Shown: positions 53,121 through 62,721, numbered from the stretch's first letter. The stretch is DNA of 64,000 nt from Oceanicaulis sp052055585 (GCF_052055585.1 NZ_CP170485.1:1240001-1304000), one strand, 5' to 3'. Notes: generated from the letters alone by a model not told the origin. Program-made: numbers and translations.

Positions 53121-54578
53121 CTAGGGAAGCGCCGGACGGAGCAAAAATTCCGGTACGTGATCACCAAAGCCGACCGGGCTGAGATCGCGCTCGTGGCGGT
53201 CATAACGGTCTTTCCGGTCCTGACGAGAAGAGCGCTCATTGCGGGCAGGGCGTTCTTTACGTTCAGTTTTTTCCGGCGCCGGGGCGCGTTCGGAAACCGT
53301 TTCCGCCTTGGGGGCGTCTGCGGCGGGCGCTTCGGCTTCAGGCTTGTTACGCGACCGTGAACGGCGGCGAGATTTCGGTTTCTCTTCAGAGCTCGCAGTT
53401 TTGGGCTCTTCAGACGCAGGCGCGGCGGCTTCAGCAGGCGCAGGCTGTGCCTTGCCATCGAGTTTGAGCTCGGCGGGCTCCTGGCCGATCAGCTTGACCA
53501 CCTTGGCCAGGGCCTTGTTGTCCTCGGAAGAGACCAGCGTGACCGCTTCACCCTTCTGGCCTGCACGGCCGGTGCGACCGATGCGGTGCACATAGTCGTC
53601 AGCGTTACGCGGAATGTCGACGTTGAACACATGGCTCACGGCCGGAATGTCGAGACCGCGGGCCGCGACGTCAGATGCGACCAGAAGACGCAGTTCGCCG
53701 GATTTGAATTCGGCAAGGGTCTTCATGCGCTGGTTCTGATCCAGATCCCCGTGGATGGGGGCTGCCGAGAAACCGTGGCGCTGCAGAGAGCGCGCGACAA
53801 TATCCACATCGCGTTTGCGATTGCAGAAAATGATGCCGTTCTTCACGCCGTCGCGGTTGATGGCGTCGCGCAGGGCTTCACGTTTGGTGCGCGCCTGATT
53901 GTCGGAAACGCGGACGATGTACTGGGTGATGGTGTCCGCCGTCTGTGCCGGGCGCGCCACTTCAACCCGCTCGGGATCGCGCAGGAAGGTGTCGACCAGA
54001 TGCTTGATCTCCGACGGCATGGTCGCGGAGAAGAACAGGGTCTGACGACGCGGCGGCAGCAGCTTCAGAATGCGTTCGATATCAGGGATGAAGCCCATGT
54101 CGAGCATGCGGTCGGCTTCGTCGATCACGAGGATCTCGACACCGGTCAGCAGGAGACCGCCGCGTTCGAAATGGTCCAGCAGACGTCCCGGGGTCGCGAT
54201 CAGAATGTCAGCGCCCTGATCCAGGATTTTCTTCTGGGGTTCAAACGAGACGCCGCCGATCAGCAGGGCCATATTGAGCTTGTGGTTCTTGGCGTAGAGC
54301 TTGACGTTGTCCGCCACCTGCGCCGCCAGTTCCCGCGTCGGCGCCAGCACCAGAGAGCGCGGCATGCGGGCGCGGGCGCGGCCGCGCGACAGGCGCTCGA
54401 TCATCGGCAGGGTAAAGGATGCGGTCTTGCCGGTGCCGGTCTGGGCGATGCCCAGAACATCCCGCCCGGTGAGCGCAACCGGAATGGCGCCCTCCTGGAT
54501 CGGAGTGGGCTTTTCGTAACCGGCGTCAGCAATAGCTGACAGGAGTGCGGGGCTCAGCCCGAGGTCTTCAAACGTCAT
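53121..54578 (-). CDS. DEAD-box ATP-dependent RNA helicase
   Basis: This 485-residue helicase has the Q motif (FEDLGLSPALLSAIADAGYEKPTPIQ), Walker A AQTGTGKT, PTRELAAQV, DEAD as VIDEADRML, SATMP, and HRIGRTGRAGQ. The C-terminal tail (about 120 residues) is a charged, Arg/Lys/Glu-rich stretch ending with RNERSSRQDRKDRYDRHERD. It is RhlE-like. Such helicases unwind RNA for decay or ribosome assembly, often at low temperature; the RNase E in this window is a possible partner. A perfect hairpin lies in its 5' leader. Confidence 0.95.
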   Translation of the reverse strand: MTFEDLGLSPALLSAIADAGYEKPTPIQEGAIPVALTGRDVLGIAQTGTGKTASFTLPMIERLSRGRARARMPRSLVLAPTRELAAQVADNVKLYAKNHKLNMALLIGGVSFEPQKKILDQGADILIATPGRLLDHFERGGLLLTGVEILVIDEADRMLDMGFIPDIERILKLLPPRRQTLFFSATMPSEIKHLVDTFLRDPERVEVARPAQTADTITQYIVRVSDNQARTKREALRDAINRDGVKNGIIFCNRKRDVDIVARSLQRHGFSAAPIHGDLDQNQRMKTLAEFKSGELRLLVASDVAARGLDIPAVSHVFNVDIPRNADDYVHRIGRTGRAGQKGEAVTLVSSEDNKALAKVVKLIGQEPAELKLDGKAQPAPAEAAAPASEEPKTASSEEKPKSRRRSRSRNKPEAEAPAADAPKAETVSERAPAPEKTERKERPARNERSSRQDRKDRYDRHERDLSPVGFGDHVPEFLLRPALP

Positions 54579-54602
54579 GCGCCTCTGAAGTCGCTTATCG
54601 GT

Positions 54603-54622
54603 CAGGATCGGGATCGATCCTG
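54603..54622 (-). promoter_or_regulatory. Hairpin in the leader of the DEAD-box helicase gene
   Basis: CAGGATCG and CGATCCTG pair perfectly over a 4-base loop, 25 bp before the helicase start codon. It has no T tract, so it is more likely a structured leader than a terminator. Confidence 0.5.
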
Positions 54623-54667
54623 TCTAACCGGCGCCAGCTCATCCGGCGCAATTGCGTGGCGCGAACA

Positions 54668-54712
54668 TAAAAGGCCGGCGCGCGCTGTCAACGCGGCCGG
54701 CCCTTTTCTGTG
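54668..54712 (-). terminator. Terminator of the amidohydrolase pair
   Basis: On the minus strand the arms AAAAGGGCCGGCCGCG and CGCGCCGGCCTTTT pair with one bulge, and the tail is T-rich. It lies about 40 bp after the amidohydrolase stop. Confidence 0.65.
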
Positions 54713-54748
54713 ACTTAATCGCCAGTGTGTGGCGTTTAAGGGACGCGA

Positions 54749-56020
54749 TCAGTGCTCGTAGGCGTACTCGTGATCGTTTTGCAGCTCCGCGTAGCGGTCC
54801 CGCAAGCGGGTCTGACGGGTTTCAAGGCTTTGAACCTCGCCATTGATGACGACGCTGGTGGGCGCGCTCATGACTTCGAGCGGATCGCCATCCCAGACCA
54901 CAACATCAGCCGTATAGCCTGTCGCCAGGGCGCCAAACCGGTCGCCCACGCCGTAGATTTCAGCCGGCGTCAGGGTGATCGCCCGGAAGGCGTCGTCCCA
55001 GTCCGCGCCATGCGCGACGGCGATGCCGGCGTGCTGGGCGAGGAGACGCGGGTTGAAATAGAGGTCGGATCCCAGCGTGGTGTAGGCCAGCTGGACTCCC
55101 GCCTCATGCAGGATCGACGCGCTTTCATTGGTGGTCGCCAGGGTGTCAAAGCTGTCGGGCAGATTGCGCATCGGGTCGATGATGACCGGAATGCCGGCAT
55201 CCGCCAGCTCATCCGCCACCAGATGCGCTTCACCGCCGCCTGCGATGATCACGCGGATGGCCGGATACTGCTCGGCGAAGGCGATGGCGCGCCGGATGTC
55301 CGCCGCCCGGTCCATCAGCATGACCAGCGGAATTTCGCCCCGTACCGCGCCCACAAGCGCCGCCGCGTCATAGCGGTCAATCGCATCGCCTTCATGGTGG
55401 GACATGAAGCGGCCCGGATAGAAGCGCGCATCCTCGATGGCGGCGCGCAAAAAGGCCCAGGCTGCGGTGCGGGACCCGCCCGCGGTGCGACCGCCGGATT
55501 GCGACATGTCAACCAGCATGAACTGGCGCGTGGCGAACAGGCTGTCAGGAGACCCCGATGCATCCGCCAGAGCGCCGCGACCGGCCAGAATGGCTGAGCC
55601 GGTGGCGGGATGAACCGCAAACCGGGTCACGCCTTCAAGGCGGGCGGACGCGATATGGGTGCCGGACGGGTTGAAGCCGTCCGCCACATCAATCGCCGCG
55701 GTGAAGCTGCTTTCGTCTGCAGCGTCATCATGGGTGGAGGGCTCGGCGCCCACCTCGATCAGCCCGAGTTGGGTCTGCGGGTGGAACAGGCCCGGCGTGA
55801 TCCAGCCGCCTTCGGCGTCGATGACTTCCGCACCTTCGGGAATGGTGATGTCAGAGCCGACATCGACGATGGCGCCGTCACGCACCACTACGGCGCCATT
55901 CTGGATGACGCCGGCGCTGGTGTTGGTGACCACGCGGCCATTGTTGATGACGAGCGTCTGGGCGCTGGCGGGCGCGACAACGGCGGCGGCCAGCAGAAGC
56001 GAGGTCAGGAGCTTTTTCAT
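54749..56020 (-). CDS. Amidohydrolase-like protein lacking the HxH motif
   Basis: The 423-residue exported protein (signal peptide to PASAQ) has the amidohydrolase scaffold: TLVINNGRVVTNTSAGVIQNGAVVVRDG, DAEGGWITPGLFHPQTQLG and a C-terminal ADVVVWDGDPLEVMSAP. Where active members have HxH (for instance DAHTH or DIHSH) this one has HPQ, and a later His/Asp set is also incomplete. It may be a catalytically altered or inactive partner of the upstream amidohydrolase, whose stop overlaps its ATG (TGATG). Confidence 0.87.
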   Translation of the reverse strand: MKKLLTSLLLAAAVVAPASAQTLVINNGRVVTNTSAGVIQNGAVVVRDGAIVDVGSDITIPEGAEVIDAEGGWITPGLFHPQTQLGLIEVGAEPSTHDDAADESSFTAAIDVADGFNPSGTHIASARLEGVTRFAVHPATGSAILAGRGALADASGSPDSLFATRQFMLVDMSQSGGRTAGGSRTAAWAFLRAAIEDARFYPGRFMSHHEGDAIDRYDAAALVGAVRGEIPLVMLMDRAADIRRAIAFAEQYPAIRVIIAGGGEAHLVADELADAGIPVIIDPMRNLPDSFDTLATTNESASILHEAGVQLAYTTLGSDLYFNPRLLAQHAGIAVAHGADWDDAFRAITLTPAEIYGVGDRFGALATGYTADVVVWDGDPLEVMSAPTSVVINGEVQSLETRQTRLRDRYAELQNDHEYAYEH

Positions 56021-57447
56021 CAGTAGTCTCCTTCACCAGGTTGGCCGAGCATGAAGTCGCGCACGGTGCGACGCTCGGGATCAGCGCGGTCAAACATCAG
56101 CGCGCCGTCGATATAGACATTGTCCGCCAGAGCGTAGCTGGAGAACGGATGGCCGGACCACAGGACGAGATCGGCGCGTTTGCCTTCCTCGATCGAGCCA
56201 GTCTGGTCGAAAATGCCGAGCGCGCGGGCCGGGTTCGAGGTGAACCAGCTCACAGCGTCCGCGTCAGAAATATCAAGACCCATGCGGCGACCATCAGAGA
56301 GCGCCTTGGCGACCTCGTGATTGAGGCGCTGGATGCCCAGATCGGAATCCGAGTGGATCATGGCGCAGGCGCCGCCCGAATGCGTGAGCGGCAGGTTTTC
56401 GCGGATGGAATCATAGGCTTCCATCTTGAACCCGCCCCAGTCGGCCCAGACGGCGGCGCAGGTGTTGTGCTCGGCCAGAATGTCGGGGATTTTGTAGGCT
56501 TCCACAGCGTGGTGGAAGGTCGTCACCTGATAGCCGAACTCGTCCGCCATATCGAGGATCTGGACCATTTCGTCCGCGCGGTAGCAGTGCATCTGCACCA
56601 GAATCTCGCCGTCGAGCACGCCCATCAGCGTATCGAGCTCGAGATTGCGAGTGGGCGGCGAGACGTCTTCGCCGTTTTCGGCCGCTTCCCAATAGTCATT
56701 CCAGGACCGGCGGTACTCCACAGCGCGCTGCCAGGCTTCACGATAGCCGGCGACATTGCCCATGCGGGATCCGGGCGCGCGGCCCTGATTGCCGTAAACC
56801 CGCTTGGGGTTTTCGCCACACGCCATCTTCAGCGTGTAGGGCGCGTCCGGGAATTTCATCCCCTGCACAGAGCGCGAGGGCACATTGCGCAGGGTCACGC
56901 CGCGACCGCCAAACAGGTTCGCGGAACCGGGCAGGATGTGCAGCGTGGTCACGCCAGAGGCGAGGGCGGTGTCAAACCCGGGGTCCTGCGGCCAGAGGCC
57001 ATGCTCGGCCCAGACTTCAGCGGTGACCGGCGCGGTGACCTCGTTGCCATCCTGGTGTGCGTTCACAGACGGGGACGGATAGACGCCCAGATGGGAGTGA
57101 ATGTCGACAACCCCCGGCGTGATGAATCGGCCTTCGGCGTCAATCACGCTTGCGCCTTCAGGGGCGGTGAGGCCCGCGCCGATGGCTGCGATGCGACCAT
57201 TCTCGATCAGGATGTCGGTGTTTTCCAGCTCGCCGCCGACACCGTCAAATACGGTTGCGCCGGTAATGAGCGTGACGCCGGACGGAACCGGCTCATAGGT
57301 GCTCGGGAACGGATTGGCGTCATAGCGGACCACGTCCACATCGCCGGTCTGCCCCGATCCTGTACCAGTGTCGTTTGAGCACGCAGCGAGGCCGAAAACG
57401 GACAAGGCCGCTATCGACGCGCCGAGCGTCTTCAGTGTTCTGTGCAC
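56020..57447 (-). CDS. Amidohydrolase family lipoprotein
   Basis: The 475-residue protein has a lipoprotein signal (SVFGLAAC), so it is anchored in the envelope. It has TLITGATVFDGVGGELENTDILIENGRI, the HxH pair in GVVDIHSHLG near residue 125, later ligands in QMHCYRADEM, TFHHAV and MIHSDSD, and RADLVLWSGHPFS. It probably hydrolyses cyclic amides or peptides with a di-metal centre. It starts at GTG 57447, preceded by GGGGAGAG. It is coupled to the HxH-less paralogue downstream. Confidence 0.92.
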   Translation of the reverse strand: MHRTLKTLGASIAALSVFGLAACSNDTGTGSGQTGDVDVVRYDANPFPSTYEPVPSGVTLITGATVFDGVGGELENTDILIENGRIAAIGAGLTAPEGASVIDAEGRFITPGVVDIHSHLGVYPSPSVNAHQDGNEVTAPVTAEVWAEHGLWPQDPGFDTALASGVTTLHILPGSANLFGGRGVTLRNVPSRSVQGMKFPDAPYTLKMACGENPKRVYGNQGRAPGSRMGNVAGYREAWQRAVEYRRSWNDYWEAAENGEDVSPPTRNLELDTLMGVLDGEILVQMHCYRADEMVQILDMADEFGYQVTTFHHAVEAYKIPDILAEHNTCAAVWADWGGFKMEAYDSIRENLPLTHSGGACAMIHSDSDLGIQRLNHEVAKALSDGRRMGLDISDADAVSWFTSNPARALGIFDQTGSIEEGKRADLVLWSGHPFSSYALADNVYIDGALMFDRADPERRTVRDFMLGQPGEGDY

Positions 57448-57651
57448 GGAACTCTCCCCTTATTGTCGCGCCGGTCGCGAGGCGCGGATCGCGAAGCGCG
57501 CAGACTGGCTTAATTTGAAGGGGTGAGGGAAGGGGTTACTTGATAACGTGTGATGGAGAAGCGCCCTCAATCCACCAATGGCGCCATTTCCGCCCTGTCT
57601 TCGCCTTTTTGCCCTGTGATGGGTGACGGGCTTCATACAAGGGACGCACCG

Positions 57652-58497
57652 ATGAAATCTGTATCACTGGGCCTGGCCCTGACCTTCGCCCTGATCAGCA
57701 CGTCGCCTCTTCAGGCGCGGTATGAGTCCGCCGAGATCGTGCTCAGCCGCGCCGCCCATGCGCAGTCGATCGGCGATCGACAGGTCAGCTTCATTGCGCG
57801 CGATCTGGAAACCGGCACGAGCTATGTGCTTGAAGGCAGTGAGCCGGACCGTCGCCGCGGTCCGTGGTCTACTTTCAAGATTCCCAATCTCGTCATTGCG
57901 CTGGAAACAGGAGCCGCCGAGAGCCTTGATACGGAGCTGCCCTGGGATTCCGAGGCGCGTCCTCCCGCCGGATACTGGCCCGAAGACTGGCGGCAGGATC
58001 AAACCCTCAGAACCGCATTCACTCGCTCTGCCGCCTGGGCGTTTCAGGATCTGGCGGTGCAGATCGGTTCAGACACCTATCAGGACCTTCTGCCGGCCTG
58101 GGCCTATGGCGATGCTGAAGTCGCTGACGGATCGGATAAATTCTGGCTCGATCACACGCTGGAAATCTCACCGCGTGAGCAGATCAGTTTTCTTGAGCAT
58201 CTGCTGAACCGGGAACTGGGTGTCAGCGAGGACAGCCTGGCCGCGCTCAATGAGGTGTCACTGGCCGGCCAACGCCCTGATGGCGAGCTGCATGGCAAAA
58301 CCGGCGCGGGCCCTGTGGTGTTGTCTGATCAGGATGGGCGCTATGAGGGTTGGTATGTCGGCTATCTGGTCCGCGAGACCAGGGCTCCGATCGTCTTTGC
58401 CCTGCATGCGGAAGCCTCAAGCTTCAATGGCATCCGGACTTTCCGCCGGGAGATGGCGGAAGAGATCCTGTTTGATGTCACAGCTCTGGCGGACTGA
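57652..58497 (+). CDS. Class D beta-lactamase-like protein (OXA family)
   Basis: The 281-residue protein has a signal peptide, then the class D core: STFKIPNLVIALETG with the acylating Ser and carboxylated Lys near residues 72-75, SAA where class D has SxV near 126, YGD where it has YGN, DKFWLDHTLEISPREQISFLEHLL, and KTG in HGKTGAGP near 217, then GWYVGYL. The replaced SxV and YGN residues make hydrolysis uncertain; it could be a diverged chromosomal enzyme or a sensor. I chose ATG 57652 with AAGGGA upstream; the frame is open to 57550. Confidence 0.88.
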   Translation: MKSVSLGLALTFALISTSPLQARYESAEIVLSRAAHAQSIGDRQVSFIARDLETGTSYVLEGSEPDRRRGPWSTFKIPNLVIALETGAAESLDTELPWDSEARPPAGYWPEDWRQDQTLRTAFTRSAAWAFQDLAVQIGSDTYQDLLPAWAYGDAEVADGSDKFWLDHTLEISPREQISFLEHLLNRELGVSEDSLAALNEVSLAGQRPDGELHGKTGAGPVVLSDQDGRYEGWYVGYLVRETRAPIVFALHAEASSFNGIRTFRREMAEEILFDVTALAD

Positions 58498-58548
58498 AAC
58501 ATGAGGGCGGGTTCTCAATGAAAGCCCGCCCTCTTGTCCGAGGGGGGA

Positions 58549-59340
58549 TCAGTCTTCGGACTCTGACGGCTCGTGATAGGCCGCAGACCAGATATGCGGG
58601 CCAATATCGCATTGCAGGTTCGCATACGCCTGACCCACCTGATACGGCCCGTCCACGACCGGACATTCACACGTGGTCAACCCGTTCTCATCCTCGCGGC
58701 ACGGCGCCGTCATGCACCCCGCATAGGTCGGGTTTTCGATCTCGGTGCAGTCGGTTGAGCCGAACTCGTGCACATTGCTGTAGATGAACGAGAAGGTTGA
58801 GATCAGCGTGGCGCTGTCCAGCTCGGGGTAGAGCGTTTGCGGCGCCCCGGCGGCCGGATTGCCCAGGGCGGCGCAAACCGGCGCCATCTGGCATTCTTCT
58901 GCTTCCGCGATGACCCCGTCTTCAACATGACAGATATCGCGCTGGTTCTTCATGTTCAGGCAATTTGAGCCGTCTTCATGGCACAGCTCCATCGTGTCAT
59001 GTCGAACCTGCTCGTTCAGGATCGAGCCGATCTCCACATAGTTCCAGACGAACTCGCCTTCATGCATCCCGCTCGGCACGGCGTAGCAGGTGCAGGCTGC
59101 GGTATCTTCCAGGTTGGGGTTACACGGCAGAGGCGGGGAGCTTGTACCCGGTTGAGTGGGTTGATCTCCGCCCGGCCCGGAATAATAGCACAGCGCGAAC
59201 CCGTTGCCGCGGCACGCCAGAAAGTTCGTGGCGGAATCAAAAGCGTCCGCATCCGGCGGTTCGTGTCCCTGCGCAAGGGCGGGAGCGCCAAGGCACCACA
59301 CGGCCAAAGCGGCGAGCAGACATGTCAGGCGGTCAGTCAT
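58549..59340 (-). CDS. Cysteine-rich secreted protein of unknown function
   Basis: The 263-residue protein has a signal peptide (MTDRLTCLLAALAVWCLGAPALAQ) and about 16 cysteines in the mature part, spaced in pairs such as CTC, CREDENGLTTCEC and LCHEDGSNC. That suggests many disulfides. It has no membrane segment and no domain I can name. The DsbA-like enzyme in this window could act on it. ATG 59340 has GGAG seven bases upstream. Confidence 0.75.
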   Translation of the reverse strand: MTDRLTCLLAALAVWCLGAPALAQGHEPPDADAFDSATNFLACRGNGFALCYYSGPGGDQPTQPGTSSPPLPCNPNLEDTAACTCYAVPSGMHEGEFVWNYVEIGSILNEQVRHDTMELCHEDGSNCLNMKNQRDICHVEDGVIAEAEECQMAPVCAALGNPAAGAPQTLYPELDSATLISTFSFIYSNVHEFGSTDCTEIENPTYAGCMTAPCREDENGLTTCECPVVDGPYQVGQAYANLQCDIGPHIWSAAYHEPSESED

Positions 59341-59494
59341 GGGAATCTCCGTCACACCAGAACCGTTTGCGGGGCTGGATGGAACGGCGATGCCCCCGCT
59401 GCGGAGGTCACCCTAGATCAGAAACAACCCACAGGCGAATCTTTAGGCGATGTTTCGCCTTTTCGCTGTTCTGAGGCCTGCGCCATGCGAGGGA

Positions 59495-61642
59495 TCAGAC
59501 GTCCACGTCTTCCACGAAGGGGGCGTTGTCCTGAATGAACTGGAAGCGCAGTTCCGGCTTCTTGCCCATCAGCGTCTCCACCAGAGCATCTGCGCTTTCG
59601 CGCATTTCCGGTGAGACGACTACGCGGGCGAGCGACCGGCTCTCGGGCAGCATGGTCGTGGATTTGAGCTGGGGCGGGGTCATCTCGCCCAGACCTTTGA
59701 AGCGGCCCACCTCGACCTTACCCTTCTTGAAGGCGGTTTCCAGCAGGCGGTCCTTCTCGGCATCATCCTGGGCGTAGAGCGTCTTGCCGCCCTGGGTCAG
59801 GCGATAGAGCGGCGGCTGCGCCATGAACAGGCGGCCTGATTCAATCAGGCCCGGCAGGAACTTATAGAAGAACGTCGCCAGCAGGGCGGCAATGTGAGCA
59901 CCGTCCACGTCAGCGTCACACATGATGATGACGCGCTCATAGCGCAGGTCTTCAAGATCGAATTTCTTGCCCGGCTGGACGCCAAGCGCCAGCAGCAAGT
60001 CAGAGATTTCCTGATTGGCGGCGATTTTGTCGGCGGTTGCAGACGCGACGTTCAGGATCTTGCCGCGCAGAGGCAGGATGGCCTGGGTCTTCCGGTCTCG
60101 CGCCTGCTTGGCGGAACCGCCTGCAGAATCACCCTCCACAAGGAAGAGCTCTGCGCCTTCAGCGGAATTCTGCGAACAGTCCGCCAGCTTGCCCGGCAGA
60201 CGCAGTTTTCGCGTTGCGGACTGGCGTTTGACCTCTTTCTCGCGCTTGCGCTTGAGACGGTCTTCGGCCCGATCCACGGCCCATTCCACGAGACGTGCTG
60301 CGTCCTTGGGACGACCGGCCAGCCAATGATCGAACTGGTCGCGAATGGCCTGCTCGACCAGACGTCCCGCTTCCAGAGTGGACAGCCGATCCTTGGTCTG
60401 GCCCTGGAACTCAGGATCCTTGATGAAGACCGAGATCAGAACACCGGCGCCGCCCATGACGTCGTCTGCGGTGATCTGGGCGGCCTTCTTCACATTTGCG
60501 AGCTCGCCATAGGCGCGAAGGCCCTTGGACAAGGCCGAGCGCAAACCCTGCTCGTGGGTGCCGCCCATGGGCGTGGGCACGGTGTTACAGAAGCTCTGGC
60601 AGAAGCTGTCATCGGGGCCAAACCCGTTTTCGGAAAAGGCCACGGCCCATTCCACGGCGCCCATGCGGCCGTCACGCTCGACCCGTCCTGCGAACTGATC
60701 GGTGACCAGCGCTGCGCCTGGCGTCAGCTCGACCAGACGATCGGCCAGGCCGCCGGGGAAGGCGAGGGTGGTTTCCGCCGGGATTTCCGTGCCCTCGACC
60801 AGGCTTTCAGGGCATTTCCAGCGGATCTGCACGCCGCGACGCAGGAAGGCTTTGGCGCGCGCCATGTTGAAAATCCGCGGCGCCTTGAGCACGGCGCGCG
60901 GACCGAAAATCTCCGGATCGGGCTTGAAGCGCACGGTCGTGCCACGTCGGTTCGGCGCGCCGCCAACCTTTTCGACCGGGCCTTGCGGGATGCCGCGCAC
61001 ATAGATCTGACGCCAGAGCGTCTTGTCGCGGGCCACCTCGACTTCAACGAGCTCGGACAGGGCGTTCACAACCGAGACGCCCACGCCATGCAGACCGCCT
61101 GCGGTCTGATAGGCCTTGTCGGAGAACTTGCCGCCGGCGTGCAGCGTGGTCAGCACGACTTCAAGCGCGGACTTGTCCGGGAATTTGGGGTGCGGGTCGA
61201 CGGGAATGCCGCGACCGTTGTCAGAGACGGAGACGAAGCCGTCCTCGTCCATGGTGACTTCGATGCGGTCGGCATGCCCGGCCACTGCTTCGTCCATGGA
61301 GTTGTCGAGGATCTCCGCGAACAAATGGTGCAGGGCGCGCTCATCGGTGCCGCCGATATACATGCCCGGACGCTTGCGCACAGGCTCAAGGCCTTCCAGC
61401 ACCTCGATCGAGGATGCGTCATAGCCTTTGTTTTCGGCCGTTGCAGCCGGGAGCGGGCTCGGCGTGCTGACCGGCTTGGCCGGTTCAGGTCTGGGCGCGA
61501 CCGGCGCAGGCTCGCGCGGCGCCTCGGAAGCCTGGGGCGCAGGCGCAGGTTCAGGCGTCGTCACGCGCGGCGCGGACGGCGTCGCAGGCCCTTTGGGCCC
61601 GGACGGAGCGGAGAACAGATCGTCTTGCGAATCATCAGCCAT
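59495..61642 (-). CDS. parE: DNA topoisomerase IV subunit B
   Basis: The 715-residue ATPase subunit of topoisomerase IV resolves linked daughter chromosomes. After a Pro/Ala-rich N-terminal extension of about 70 residues come the GHKL ATPase (KRPGMYIGGT, EILDNSMDEA, DNGRGIPV, QTAGGLHGVGVSVVNALS), the transducer, and the TOPRIM domain (LFLVEGDSAGGSAKQARDRKTQAILPLRGKILNV, IMCDADVDGAHI). The short C terminus separates ParE from GyrB-type insertions. ATG 61642 is preferred; GTG 61645 precedes it. Confidence 0.96.
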   Translation of the reverse strand: MADDSQDDLFSAPSGPKGPATPSAPRVTTPEPAPAPQASEAPREPAPVAPRPEPAKPVSTPSPLPAATAENKGYDASSIEVLEGLEPVRKRPGMYIGGTDERALHHLFAEILDNSMDEAVAGHADRIEVTMDEDGFVSVSDNGRGIPVDPHPKFPDKSALEVVLTTLHAGGKFSDKAYQTAGGLHGVGVSVVNALSELVEVEVARDKTLWRQIYVRGIPQGPVEKVGGAPNRRGTTVRFKPDPEIFGPRAVLKAPRIFNMARAKAFLRRGVQIRWKCPESLVEGTEIPAETTLAFPGGLADRLVELTPGAALVTDQFAGRVERDGRMGAVEWAVAFSENGFGPDDSFCQSFCNTVPTPMGGTHEQGLRSALSKGLRAYGELANVKKAAQITADDVMGGAGVLISVFIKDPEFQGQTKDRLSTLEAGRLVEQAIRDQFDHWLAGRPKDAARLVEWAVDRAEDRLKRKREKEVKRQSATRKLRLPGKLADCSQNSAEGAELFLVEGDSAGGSAKQARDRKTQAILPLRGKILNVASATADKIAANQEISDLLLALGVQPGKKFDLEDLRYERVIIMCDADVDGAHIAALLATFFYKFLPGLIESGRLFMAQPPLYRLTQGGKTLYAQDDAEKDRLLETAFKKGKVEVGRFKGLGEMTPPQLKSTTMLPESRSLARVVVSPEMRESADALVETLMGKKPELRFQFIQDNAPFVEDVDV

Positions 61643-61743
61643 CACCGCGTAATTTGCCCCAGCCCCGGGCCCGGGTGTAGGGCCCGAAGCAGCCTGAACC
61701 GCATTGCGATGTGGAAATCCGGTCTCTGGCCCGCTTCTCGGCC

Positions 61744-62721
61744 CTAACGGATCAGTTTGAACGCTCTCAGGATCTTCAGAAGCGCCTGTTTCACGCGCGA
61801 CAGGAAGCGCAGGGTATAGGTGCGCACGGGCGGCAGGTTGAACGGAAGAACCCGCGATGACAGGTGCTTGATCACGGCGGCCTGCTCGACTTCCTTGTTC
61901 TGATAGAATTTCAGGAACAAATCCCGTTTCAGGATGAGGTTATGGATCTTGTGATACATGTCCTCGGTCACGGTCGCGCCGATCTGGAAGTCATCAGGCA
62001 GCGGGAAGTGGACGTAGTGGGTCGTATGGTTGCCGCGGATCTCATCCTGCGGGCGGTCCTTGGTATAAAAATACAGCGCCAGAGACTTTCGTGACTCATC
62101 GCCCTTGTCCTTGGGGATGTTGATCCTCTGAAAGCCGTGCCAGGATTTGTGACTGGTCTCGTGGATGATCGCCCGGTTGAAGATCGGCGAGAAGGCCTTG
62201 AAATAATTGGTTTCAGGTTCTCTGGGGTCCTTGTGGAGCTCAAGGCTGCCGCCCCATTCCTCCTGCCAGCCCGGATTCAGGTAAACGAGCAGGTTCAACC
62301 GGCGATGATACTGGTTGCGGTCGTCGTAGTTAAAGTCCAGATGGATATCCAGCTCTGCATTGTGCAGGTTTTCGTGCGTGCCGCCGCCATACATGTTGTC
62401 GCCACCCCAAACCAGACCTTCAATTCCGGTAATAGAGGTTAGCCATTTGGTGATTTCGCCACTCTCGAGAGCCGCGTGTATGGCCTTGTACGCCGGTCCG
62501 ATGCTTTGAATGTCCGAGTTGACGTCTTTGTTCCCGTCCTCTCCAAACTCGTTCACGGCTCGGCTTTTGGCGAATGAGGGAAATTCTTCGACAAGCCGGG
62601 TGGCGAGCGCAGCGTCCAGAAAGCCGTCTACGCAAACGTGTTTGAACGGGTCGCCCTGTTCAAACTGTAACCGGAACATATCGGCGTTATCGCGTGAATA
62701 CTCGGAAATCACGTGTGACAT
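61744..62721 (-). CDS. 2OG-Fe(II) oxygenase
   Basis: This 325-residue protein belongs to the prolyl-4-hydroxylase-like 2-oxoglutarate dioxygenases. It has the metal-binding HxD in DIHLDFNYD near residue 130, a second His in KSWHGFQRI, and the 2OG-binding Arg in ESRKSLALYFYT. A C-terminal basic helical stretch follows (VKQALLKILRAFKLIR). Its substrate is unknown; relatives modify sugars, proteins or lipids, often in exopolysaccharide clusters. Base composition is slightly more AT-rich than its neighbours. Confidence 0.87.
   Translation of the reverse strand: MSHVISEYSRDNADMFRLQFEQGDPFKHVCVDGFLDAALATRLVEEFPSFAKSRAVNEFGEDGNKDVNSDIQSIGPAYKAIHAALESGEITKWLTSITGIEGLVWGGDNMYGGGTHENLHNAELDIHLDFNYDDRNQYHRRLNLLVYLNPGWQEEWGGSLELHKDPREPETNYFKAFSPIFNRAIIHETSHKSWHGFQRINIPKDKGDESRKSLALYFYTKDRPQDEIRGNHTTHYVHFPLPDDFQIGATVTEDMYHKIHNLILKRDLFLKFYQNKEVEQAAVIKHLSSRVLPFNLPPVRTYTLRFLSRVKQALLKILRAFKLIR

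Noticed and set aside
59894..61747. 617-residue plus-strand ORF opposite parE
   Set aside because: It is an antisense shadow with no start signal or known motif.
61744..62721. 2OG oxygenase as part of a horizontally acquired cluster
   Set aside because: Composition is only slightly different and no mobile genes or partner genes are nearby.
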